Of a stretch of 5,442 nucleotides of DNA, positions 1 to 5,391 are shown piece by piece. Each line of letters starts with the position of its first letter. The stretch's first letter is position 1. The DNA comes from Haemophilus parahaemolyticus. GTDB taxonomy: Bacteria > Pseudomonadota > Gammaproteobacteria > Enterobacterales > Pasteurellaceae. A model generated the notes under the pieces. The model was given only the letters and a program-made list of their open reading frames with translations, had not been told where the DNA came from and ran no database searches. The stretch spans positions 1 through 5,442 of the forward strand of contig NZ_JAHAHT010000112.1 in NCBI RefSeq assembly GCF_018373095.1, in the 5' to 3' direction. The position numbers and the translations under genes are program-made.

Positions 1-282
1 CTTGGTTTAACCTTTAGTCTTGGTTGGACACCTTGTATTGGCCCGATTCTGGCTTCTGTGTTAGCGTTATCAGGCGATGAAGGATCCGCACTTTACGGTG
101 CATCAATGATGTTTGTTTATGTACTTGGTTTAGCAACGCCTTTTGTACTGTTTTCGTTCTTATCTGACAGCTTGCTCAAACGTGCTAAAGGGTTAAATAA
201 ACACTTAGACAAATTTAAAATCGGTGGCGGAATTTTAATTATCGTGATGGGTATTTTATTAATTACGAATAATTTTTCGTAA
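1..282 (+). CDS. ccdA: CcdA-family membrane thiol:disulfide transporter, 3' part only
   Basis: This is the last 93 codons of a gene whose start lies before base 1; the frame is open from the first base and ends with TAA at 280-282. CcdA proteins carry reducing power from cytoplasmic thioredoxin across the inner membrane to periplasmic thioredoxin-like partners, using two membrane-embedded cysteines. The visible part contains the family signature GWTPCIGPIL, with its Cys at fragment residue 12 (bases 34-36). Two long hydrophobic segments follow, around fragment residues 36-58 and 75-92, with a basic loop (LLKRAKGLNKHLDKFK) between them. CcdA proteins are usually a little over 200 residues, so more than half is missing; this is a window edge effect and not damage. 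The next gene starts 42 bp later and encodes a likely redox partner, so the two are probably one operon. A DsbD beta-domain-like protein is the alternative, but the short C-terminus without a thioredoxin domain fits CcdA better. Confidence 0.9.
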   Translation, partial: LGLTFSLGWTPCIGPILASVLALSGDEGSALYGASMMFVYVLGLATPFVLFSFLSDSLLKRAKGLNKHLDKFKIGGGILIIVMGILLITNNFS

Positions 283-324
283 GACATAACCTCAACAAAA
301 GAAATCTATAAAAGGAAAAAAGCA

Positions 325-795
325 ATGAAAAAACTACTATCAATCTTTCTAATGGCATTCAGCCTAAACGCTTTCGCACAAACTAATTTGGCGGATGTGC
401 AACTCAAAGATTTAAACAATCAGCCAGTTACTTTAAGCCAATATAAAGGCAAACCCGTGTATGTAAAAATGTGGGCATCTTGGTGTCCAATTTGCTTGGC
501 GGGATTAGCTGAAATTGATGATTTAAGTGCGGAAAAAGATCGCAATTTTGAAGTGATTACCATTGTTTCGCCCGATCACAAAGGCGAAAAAGACACCGCT
601 GATTTTATTGAATGGTACAAAGGATTGGAATATAAAAATATCACGGTGCTTTTAGATGAAAAAGGCGAAATCATTGACAAAGCAAGAGTGCGTGGCTATC
701 CGTTCAATCTCTTTTTAGATAGCGATCTAAACCTGAAAAAAACCGTACCAGGACATTTAGGGGCAGAGCAAATTAAAGTTTTTGCAGGGAAATAA
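325..795 (+). CDS. Exported TlpA/ResA-like thioredoxin-fold protein
   Basis: A 156-residue periplasmic thiol-disulfide protein. A Sec signal peptide covers residues 1-18 (two lysines, hydrophobic core, likely cleavage after AFA). The thioredoxin fold follows, with the active site WASWCPIC (C54 and C57) and a Gly-Tyr-Pro at 124-126 in the position of the family's cis-proline. A good Shine-Dalgarno (AAAGGA, 311-316) lies 8 nt before the ATG. Coming directly after ccdA, the protein most likely receives electrons from CcdA and passes them to a periplasmic target. From memory, Haemophilus influenzae has ccdA and a similar small thioredoxin next to the methionine sulfoxide reductase msrAB. If that holds here, the target would be MsrAB, encoded on one side of the pair outside the window. 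A role in cytochrome c maturation is the alternative. An intrinsic terminator begins 5 bp after the stop, so this is the last gene of its operon. Confidence 0.88.
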   Translation: MKKLLSIFLMAFSLNAFAQTNLADVQLKDLNNQPVTLSQYKGKPVYVKMWASWCPICLAGLAEIDDLSAEKDRNFEVITIVSPDHKGEKDTADFIEWYKGLEYKNITVLLDEKGEIIDKARVRGYPFNLFLDSDLNLKKTVPGHLGAEQIKVFAGK

Positions 796-800
796 TGATG

Positions 801-828
801 AAAAGCGGCTTATTTTTAAGCCGCTTTT
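801..828 (+). terminator. Intrinsic terminator after the ccdA/thioredoxin operon
   Basis: A perfect 12-bp inverted repeat (arms 801-812 and 817-828, loop TTTT) with a GCGGC/GCCGC core. The right arm ends in TTTT and a T-rich stretch follows to about 837. The left arm begins with AAAA, so it could also stop transcription from the minus strand. It lies 5 bp after the stop codon of the thioredoxin gene. Confidence 0.88.
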
Positions 829-829
829 G

Positions 830-1071
830 CTATTTTTGTGATTTTAGCCATCCTAACACGCCTAATTCTGCTGCTTCTGCTATACCAATAGCTTGAGAAA
901 TCTGGGGAAACTCACTACCCATGCCAATCAAACGATTGTGCCAAAACCCATCATTATGCATCAACAACTCTGCTGACGTCCTACTAGCTGCAATGGACGA
1001 TCAAGGTCTCTCACTTGAACTATCGCCCTGAACATTACCAGCGGAAGAAAATCTGTGCGTTTAGAGAGTAG
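830..1071 (-). pseudogene. Possible decayed minus-strand coding remnant, family not recognised
   Basis: Two short overlapping minus-strand reading frames look like pieces of one protein split by a frameshift. The upstream piece (1071 down to 961, 36 residues, no start codon) includes the stretch VQVRDLDRPLQL. The downstream piece (1000 down to 830, 56 residues, first ATG at 961) includes MHNDGFWHNRLIGMGSEFPQ and ends LGVLGWLKSQK before TAG at 832-830. The frames overlap at 961-1000, so one indel there would join them. Neither has a start with a ribosome site, and a stop (TAA, 1074-1072) lies just ahead of the first piece. The stretch also appears richer in G+C than the AT-rich sequence on its right. 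I do not recognise the family. The plus strand also has short open stretches here, broken by TGA codons, so the strand is uncertain and a chance frame cannot be excluded. Confidence 0.3.
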
Positions 1072-1115
1072 TTAAAAAGCGAAATTTGATAAAAAACAAA
1101 GAATAGTTTAACTTC

Positions 1116-1145
1116 TTGTCTGGTTATTTACCTTGCTGAAATAAT
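1116..1145 (+). promoter_or_regulatory. Candidate sigma-70 promoter for ampD-ruvX
   Basis: TTGTCT (1116-1121, 4 of 6 to the -35 consensus) and AATAAT (1140-1145, 5 of 6 to the -10 consensus) are 18 bp apart. This would start transcription near 1152 and leave a leader of about 37 nt before ampD. Similar matches arise easily in AT-rich DNA, so this is only the best candidate in the gap. Bases 1072-1188 contain nothing else I can name. Confidence 0.35.
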
Positions 1146-1188
1146 CAGGTATTTTATGACAATTTTCTTATTAAGTTATTGATACTTC

Positions 1189-1761
1189 ATGGCAAGCATT
1201 ATGAATTTAACCTTAAAAAATGGCAGTTTAGTTTATCAAAAACAAGTGCCTTCAATTTACTTTAACTCTCGCCCGAATATTGATGATATTTCGCTTTTGG
1301 TCATTCATTACATTAGCTTACCACCTGAACAATTTGGAGAGCATTTTATTGATGATTTTTTCCAAGGCAAGCTTGATCCGAATGCCCATCCCTATTTCCA
1401 AGAGATTAAAGATTTACGTGTTTCTGCCCATTGTTTGATTAACCGACAAGGTGAAATTACTCAATATGTGAATTTTAACGATATGGCGTGGCACGCGGGA
1501 TTATCGAATTTTGAAGGGCGTGAAAAGTGCAATGAATTTTCGATTGGTATTGAGCTTGAAGGCTCAAACAATCAGCCCTTTACTCAATCTCAATATGAAA
1601 GCTTAGTGGCATTAACCCAAGCAATTCAGACCGCTTATCCAGCCATTAGCGATGATCGAATTACAGGACATCAACATATTTCACCTGGTCGAAAACAAGA
1701 TCCTGGTCGATATTTTGCGTGGGATTATTACCGACAATTATTAAAAATAAACAAGGAATAA
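1189..1761 (+). CDS. ampD: 1,6-anhydro-N-acetylmuramyl-L-alanine amidase AmpD
   Basis: A cytoplasmic zinc amidase that cuts the bond between anhydro-MurNAc and L-Ala in imported muropeptides, the key step of peptidoglycan recycling. In bacteria with AmpR/AmpC its loss raises beta-lactamase expression. The 190-residue length fits the family (about 185), and there is no signal peptide. The zinc ligands match Citrobacter AmpD by motif and spacing: H40 (LLVIHYISLP), H161 (TGHQHISPGRKQDPG) and D171. The catalytic pair is E122 (SIGIELEG) and K169, again at the expected spacing. SAHCLINRQGEITQYV and AWHAG are further family motifs. The start is uncertain: ATG at 1189 is the first possible one (in-frame TGA at 1180-1182), ATG at 1201 would give MNLTLKNG, and neither has a clear Shine-Dalgarno. 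The gene ends 5 bp before ruvX and is probably co-transcribed with it. Confidence 0.95.
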   Translation: MASIMNLTLKNGSLVYQKQVPSIYFNSRPNIDDISLLVIHYISLPPEQFGEHFIDDFFQGKLDPNAHPYFQEIKDLRVSAHCLINRQGEITQYVNFNDMAWHAGLSNFEGREKCNEFSIGIELEGSNNQPFTQSQYESLVALTQAIQTAYPAISDDRITGHQHISPGRKQDPGRYFAWDYYRQLLKINKE

Positions 1762-1766
1762 CATAA

Positions 1767-2180
1767 ATGACAAAAACCGTTTTAGCCTTTGATTTTGGCA
1801 CTTATAGCATCGGTTGTGCCGTTGGGCAAAGCATTACAGGCACTGCACAAGGTTTGCCTTCTTTCAAAGCACAAGATGGCATTCCAAATTGGGATGTAAT
1901 TGGTAAAGTCATACAAGAATGGAAACCTGATCTTTTAGTTGTTGGCCTACCGCTAAATATGGATGGTACAGAACAGCCCCTTACCCAACGAGCTAAAACA
2001 TTCGCCAATCGTTTAAATGGACGTTTTAATTTACTTGTTGAATTGCAAGATGAGCGTTTAACCACGGCGGAAGCTAAATCAGAAATTTTCGCACGTGGTG
2101 GCTATAAAGCACTGAAAAAAGATAAAGTAGATTCAATTTCGGCTTGTTTAATTTTAGAAAGTTGGTTTGAAAATAATTGA
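1767..2180 (+). CDS. ruvX: RuvX/YqgF-family putative pre-16S rRNA nuclease / Holliday junction resolvase
   Basis: A 137-residue RNase H-fold protein; YqgF of E. coli is about the same length and is credited with maturing the 5' end of 16S rRNA, while early annotation called the family a Holliday junction resolvase. The expected motifs are in order: beta-1 LAFDFGTYSIG with acidic D9, VVGLPLNMDGTEQP (residues 58-71), DERLTTAEA with E96, and KVDSISACLILESW with D122. These three acidic residues are the likely metal ligands. Residue 13 is Tyr where E. coli YqgF has Lys (DFGTKSIG). The Shine-Dalgarno AAGGA (1753-1757) lies inside the end of ampD, 9 nt before the ATG, which supports translation from the ampD message. 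No strong intrinsic terminator follows. An 87-residue frame antisense to this gene was judged a shadow. Confidence 0.94.
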   Translation: MTKTVLAFDFGTYSIGCAVGQSITGTAQGLPSFKAQDGIPNWDVIGKVIQEWKPDLLVVGLPLNMDGTEQPLTQRAKTFANRLNGRFNLLVELQDERLTTAEAKSEIFARGGYKALKKDKVDSISACLILESWFENN

Positions 2181-2225
2181 CAAATAAATACTTTAAAAAT
2201 AAAGGAATGCTATAAATAAAAAGAA

Positions 2226-2253
2226 TTTTTATCAAAGCATAACATGATAAAAA
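2226..2253. repeat. AT-rich inverted repeat upstream of the lipoprotein promoter
   Basis: TTTTTATCA (2226-2234) and TGATAAAAA (2245-2253) are perfect 9-bp inverted arms separated by 10 bp. The right arm ends 6 bp before the proposed -35 of the lipoprotein promoter, a position suited to an operator or an upstream activating element. As a hairpin it would have a single G-C pair and no following U-run, so it is a poor terminator for ruvX. It does not match the Fur box, whose half-sites are arranged differently and more closely. Its role is unproven. Confidence 0.45.
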
Positions 2254-2259
2254 GCGGTT

Positions 2260-2287
2260 TTGAATACATTTATTTTTTTGTTATAAT
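2260..2287 (+). promoter_or_regulatory. Promoter of the repeat lipoprotein gene (extended -10)
   Basis: TTGAAT (2260-2265, 4 of 6 to the -35 consensus) and an exact TATAAT (2282-2287), preceded by TGT so that the extended -10 motif TGnTATAAT is present, are 16 bp apart. Transcription would start near 2294 and give a leader of about 120 nt to the ATG at 2413. The spacer contains a run of seven T (2273-2279). I saw no obvious riboswitch-like fold in the leader. Confidence 0.6.
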
Positions 2288-2412
2288 TGAGTAAACTTAT
2301 TACATGTTTCTGAAATACTAAGAGTGGTATTATTTTACGTTTTTTCCTATTTTATTATTTTTGAAAATGTTAATAAAAACACTCCCTTTTTCTCTTAAAT
2401 TAAGGAAAATCT

Positions 2413-3750
2413 ATGAAACCAACTTTTAAGACAACAGCTCTTGCGATTTTAGTATCTTTAGGTATAACTAGCTGTGGTTCAAATTCTGATAGTTCTGCTA
2501 CAGCTTCACAATCAACACCTGTTCGATCTTCTCAACTAGAAAAACGAGAAGAGCCAATTAAGTCTTCTCAGTCTGAAAAAACAGAGAAATCAGAACAATC
2601 AAGTAATCCGTCTCAACCAGAACAATCAAGTAATCCGTCTCAACCAGAACAATCAAGTAATCCGTCTCAACCAGAACAATCAAGTAATCTGTCTCAACCA
2701 GAACAATCAAGTAATCTGTCTCAACCAGAACAATCAAGTAATCTGTCTCAACCAGAACAATCAAGTAATCCGTCTCAACCAGAACAATCGAGTAATCTGT
2801 CTCAACCAGAACAGTCAAGTCAGGAAGCTCAACCAACAAAACCAACCGTGCTAGGAGCAAATGGCGATAATAGTGATTTAAACATTGTTGTTCCGCCGAC
2901 TAAGCCAACAGTTAGTGTAATTACGCCAAAAGATTATGATTTTATTGCTACATCTACATTGCCTGATGGACAATGGCGTAATGTGGATTTAAATGAAGCT
3001 CGTGAATCTGATTCTGATTCTGACAAACCTTATTATATATTTAGCCTATTATCTGATGATAAGCCTTTAGGCGAAGGGATTCTTGATTTAAATACTCTTT
3101 CTAAGAATTCATTAGGTTTACACAAAGGTAAAACCACCGTAAACGGTAAAGAAAACGGTAAAGAAAACGGTAAAGAAATTGATTATGTGTTTGTTAATCA
3201 GCCTTATTCAAGTTACGGGATGGTGACAGGCAATCCGATGGCACCTGTAGCTGATCTTAATTCACTTACAACAGCTGGTTTCTATACAGGTTATATTCCA
3301 GACAAATCATTAGGTGAATATGAAAATGGCGTTCATGATATGATTATGCGTAATGATGGCAGGGTTACCTATCAAGGTTCACTCGTGGCAGCCGCATATA
3401 ATGGAGATAGACTCCTTATGTCACCACGTGAAGATGGTAAGATAAAGCTTAACATTGATTTATCTAACGAATCTAAAGGTTCTCTAAGAGGGGAAATTAA
3501 TAGTAAGACAATAGGGGATGTTGTGCTTGTTGGTTTCAATCCACATCATGGATCAGATGTTTCTTTTGAACGAGGAAAAGAGCAAATTGGCATCGGTGGC
3601 TATAATATTAAATATGCTGGAAAAGATTATTCTGAGGCGGTAGGTGAGCTAGATGTAAGAACATCTCCAGAAAAAACTGGAAAATTAGGCAAATTTGATA
3701 ATATTGATATTGATAAATATCAAGCCGTTTTCGGTGGTCAAAAACAATAA
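2413..3750 (+). CDS. Repeat-bearing surface lipoprotein with TbpB-like C-terminal barrel
   Basis: A 445-residue lipoprotein. A lipoprotein signal peptide ends in the lipobox ITS-C, so the mature protein starts at the lipidated C21, its only cysteine. Residues 22-60 are Ser/Gln/Glu-rich. Residues 61-132 are eight copies of EQSSN(P/L)SQP and 133-141 a decayed ninth, giving a flexible stalk. PTKPTV then occurs twice (141-146 and 162-167). Residues about 170-280 may be a handle-type domain containing the insert NGKE x3. Residues about 285-445 (from TAGFYTGYIP, through a GSLRGEIN strand, to the end AVFGGQKQ) resemble the C-terminal eight-strand barrel of TbpB-type lipoproteins, whose ends often read like VFGAKKQ. 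Such proteins are usually displayed on the outer surface, often via a Slam translocon, and bind host ligands such as transferrin, haem carriers or factor H. The ligand cannot be told here. The Shine-Dalgarno AAGGA (2402-2406) lies 6 nt before the ATG. The gene has its own promoter and terminator and no visible receptor or Slam partner. Confidence 0.85.
   Translation: MKPTFKTTALAILVSLGITSCGSNSDSSATASQSTPVRSSQLEKREEPIKSSQSEKTEKSEQSSNPSQPEQSSNPSQPEQSSNPSQPEQSSNLSQPEQSSNLSQPEQSSNLSQPEQSSNPSQPEQSSNLSQPEQSSQEAQPTKPTVLGANGDNSDLNIVVPPTKPTVSVITPKDYDFIATSTLPDGQWRNVDLNEARESDSDSDKPYYIFSLLSDDKPLGEGILDLNTLSKNSLGLHKGKTTVNGKENGKENGKEIDYVFVNQPYSSYGMVTGNPMAPVADLNSLTTAGFYTGYIPDKSLGEYENGVHDMIMRNDGRVTYQGSLVAAAYNGDRLLMSPREDGKIKLNIDLSNESKGSLRGEINSKTIGDVVLVGFNPHHGSDVSFERGKEQIGIGGYNIKYAGKDYSEAVGELDVRTSPEKTGKLGKFDNIDIDKYQAVFGGQKQ
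2593..2835 (+). repeat. 27-bp in-frame minisatellite, eight units plus a decayed ninth
   Basis: The unit encodes EQSSN(P/L)SQP. Eight units fill 2593-2808 without spacers. A ninth at 2809-2835 keeps its first four codons in meaning and its last two (EQSSQEAQP) but has diverged between. The only differences among the eight are C or T in the sixth codon (CCG or CTG, order P,P,P,L,L,L,P,L) and one TCG for TCA in unit 8. Such near identity points to recent expansion or ongoing homogenisation. Because 27 is a multiple of three, gain or loss of units changes stalk length without breaking the frame. Confidence 0.97.
3142..3177 (+). repeat. 12-bp tandem repeat, three units, encoding NGKE
   Basis: AACGGTAAAGAA occurs three times head to tail (3142-3153, 3154-3165, 3166-3177), encoding residues 244-255 of the lipoprotein as NGKE three times. 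All three copies are identical. It is in frame and sits in the proposed handle domain, probably lengthening a surface loop. A shorter 6-bp repeat (TCTGAT, encoding SD three times) lies at 3007-3024. Confidence 0.93.
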
Positions 3751-3764
3751 TTTTCTCTAATGGC

Positions 3765-3792
3765 AAAAAGGCGGAGTTACTCCGCCTTTTTT
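3765..3792. terminator. Bidirectional intrinsic terminator between the lipoprotein gene and ppx
   Basis: Perfect 12-bp arms (3765-3776 and 3780-3791) with a 3-base loop and a GGCGGAG/CTCCGCC core. The right arm ends in a T run (3787-3792) for plus-strand transcripts, and the left arm starts with five A, which act as the U-run for minus-strand transcripts. It is 14 bp after the lipoprotein stop and about 80 bp beyond the end of the convergent ppx gene, so it can serve both. Confidence 0.88.
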
Positions 3793-3839
3793 AATTTTCT
3801 GAATTATTGGGTATAGTAAACAAAATAGCTATAAAACTG

Positions 3840-3859
3840 TTAAAAGTTATACCTTTTAA
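3840..3859. repeat. Short AT-rich inverted repeat downstream of ppx
   Basis: TTAAAAG (3840-3846) and CTTTTAA (3853-3859) form a 7-bp palindrome with a 6-base loop, just past the ppx stop. With one G-C pair it is too weak to be a convincing terminator; chance in AT-rich DNA is likely. Confidence 0.25.
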
Positions 3860-3873
3860 ATTATATTTGTTCT

Positions 3874-5391
3874 TTATGTGAAATTAAGTTTGAGATCAAT
3901 CATTGCCAACTGTTTTTGCTCATCTAATAAATCCGCTTGAACTAATGGATTTTGAGCTAAATAATCTGCCTCAAACTGCAACGCCCAATCATTTTGGTCA
4001 ATTTGTAATTTCAACTCTTTTGGCATCACGCTTGCTTGGCGTGAACGGTTGAATAACACCGCTAAACGAAGCAATCGCAATGAGGTTAAAATATCTTGAT
4101 ACTGATAACGGCTGGTACTACGTAAATCACTTTTTTTAAAGACTTTCAGATGGAAACGCATTAGTGTCGCCAATAACTCTTGCTGTTCATCATCAAATCC
4201 TGCTAGCGTTGCATTTGAAATAATATATGCCGAATGTTTGTTTACGTTATTGTGGTTAATGACGATCCCGATTTCGTGCAATAAACTTACCCATTTGATC
4301 AACTCACGAAGCTCTACTGCTTGATGGCGATTTTTCCACGTTTTCACTTGGTCAAACAGCGAAAGTGCTGTATGTTCAACGCGGTGAGCTTGAGCTTTAT
4401 CAATATTGAATTGAATGGCTAACGCCTGTGCAGTACGTTGGCGAATGTCGTCCACTTGGAAATATTTTTCCAAGCCGTACATCAATCCTTCACGTAATGC
4501 TCCATCGGAATAACGCATACTTTCAATTTTGAACGTGTGGAATAATGCCAATAAAATCGCCAAACCTGGCACAAGCACATCAGCTCGTTCTTCAATCAAA
4601 CCTTTAAGCTGAATTTCTTTTAGTGAATCAAATTTTAGGCAGGCTTGAATAATGTTTTTTAAGCGTTTTTCGGTAATCAAACCATCACGAAAACCGTTTG
4701 AAATTAACACTTTAGAAACGGTTTTGATTGTGCCAGATGATCCCAACACATGTTGCCATCCAAGTGAACAATATTCGGTTTCTAAATCTTCTAATTTTTC
4801 CATCGCCAGCTGATACGCTGATTGAAAGCGTGCTTCGCTTAGCTTTCCTTGAGGGAAAAAGCGCTTAGCAAAACTCACACAGCCCATATGTCGGCTTTCG
4901 GCACGAATGGGCGTGAAATCATCACCAATGGTCATTTCAGTTGAACCACCACCAATATCCACCACTAATTTTCTGCCTTTTTCAGGTTGGGTATGGCTGA
5001 CGCCTGAATAGATAAGACGAGCTTCATCTTGCCCTGAAATAATTTGAATAGGGAAAGGAAATACAGCTTGAGCCTGTTTCAAAAACTCATTATTGTTTAA
5101 TGCACGACGGAGGGTATAAGTGCCGACTACTTTCACATTTTCAGCTGAAAAACCTTGCAAGCGATCTGCAAAAAGCGATAAACAAGCCAGTCCGCGATCC
5201 ATTGCGTCTTGATTTAAAATACGATTTTCATCTAATCCATCTGCTAGTCGAACACGGCGTTTTAAGCGAGAGAGCACTTGAATTGAACCGTTTACAATTC
5301 GAGCGACAATCATATGAAAGCTATTCGAACCAAGATCGATAGCAGCAAATTCGCGAGGCTGTTCGGCTGGAGTTCGGGTTTCCACAGGCAT
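3874..5391 (-). CDS. ppx: Exopolyphosphatase Ppx (Ppx/GppA family)
   Basis: A 505-residue cytoplasmic enzyme that removes terminal phosphates processively from inorganic polyphosphate; the family also acts on pppGpp. E. coli Ppx is 513 residues and the similarity runs end to end. The actin-like N-terminal part has FAAIDLGSNSFHM (from residue 15), SGQDEARLIYSGV with E123 in the place of catalytic E121 of E. coli Ppx, the phosphate loop VVDIGGGSTEM (144-153), GSSGTIK (217-223) and SDGALREG (295-302). The C-terminal HD-like helical domain (about 315-505) has LLHEIG, INH and KHSAYI. Ppx fits better than GppA because of the long C-terminal domain and motifs such as HTQPEKGRKLV and LADGLD. The ATG at 5391-5389 has a Shine-Dalgarno AAGGA (5403-5399, minus strand) 7 nt upstream. 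It is convergent with the lipoprotein gene. No sure promoter is visible in the 51 bases before it. Confidence 0.95.
   Translation of the reverse strand: MPVETRTPAEQPREFAAIDLGSNSFHMIVARIVNGSIQVLSRLKRRVRLADGLDENRILNQDAMDRGLACLSLFADRLQGFSAENVKVVGTYTLRRALNNNEFLKQAQAVFPFPIQIISGQDEARLIYSGVSHTQPEKGRKLVVDIGGGSTEMTIGDDFTPIRAESRHMGCVSFAKRFFPQGKLSEARFQSAYQLAMEKLEDLETEYCSLGWQHVLGSSGTIKTVSKVLISNGFRDGLITEKRLKNIIQACLKFDSLKEIQLKGLIEERADVLVPGLAILLALFHTFKIESMRYSDGALREGLMYGLEKYFQVDDIRQRTAQALAIQFNIDKAQAHRVEHTALSLFDQVKTWKNRHQAVELRELIKWVSLLHEIGIVINHNNVNKHSAYIISNATLAGFDDEQQELLATLMRFHLKVFKKSDLRSTSRYQYQDILTSLRLLRLAVLFNRSRQASVMPKELKLQIDQNDWALQFEADYLAQNPLVQADLLDEQKQLAMIDLKLNFT

Noticed and set aside
796..897. Small plus-strand frame starting ATGATG directly after the thioredoxin stop (33 codons)
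   Set aside because: It runs straight through the terminator hairpin, has no proper ribosome site and ends at a TGA without resembling a known protein.
895..1030. Plus-strand open stretch with MPIKRLCQNPSLC, antisense to the proposed remnant
   Set aside because: Bounded by TGA on both sides, with no start signal. The minus-strand frames are longer and end cleanly, but the strand choice stays uncertain.
1802..2065. 87-residue minus-strand frame within ruvX
   Set aside because: Fully antisense to a clearly conserved gene, with no recognisable motif.
2226..2253. Hairpin considered as the ruvX terminator
   Set aside because: Only one G-C pair in the stem, a 10-base loop and no T-run directly after it.
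2593..2835. Tandem array considered as CRISPR or attachment repeats
   Set aside because: The units abut without spacers, are in frame and encode a regular peptide; this is a coding minisatellite.
2558..2860. 100-residue minus-strand frame with repeated VLVETDYLI
   Set aside because: It is the antisense reading of the 27-bp repeat. A 27-bp unit without stops keeps any frame open. It has no ribosome site and the plus-strand lipoprotein explains the sequence.
5100..5342. 80-residue plus-strand frame within ppx
   Set aside because: Antisense to the conserved N-terminal part of Ppx; no recognisable domain or ribosome site.
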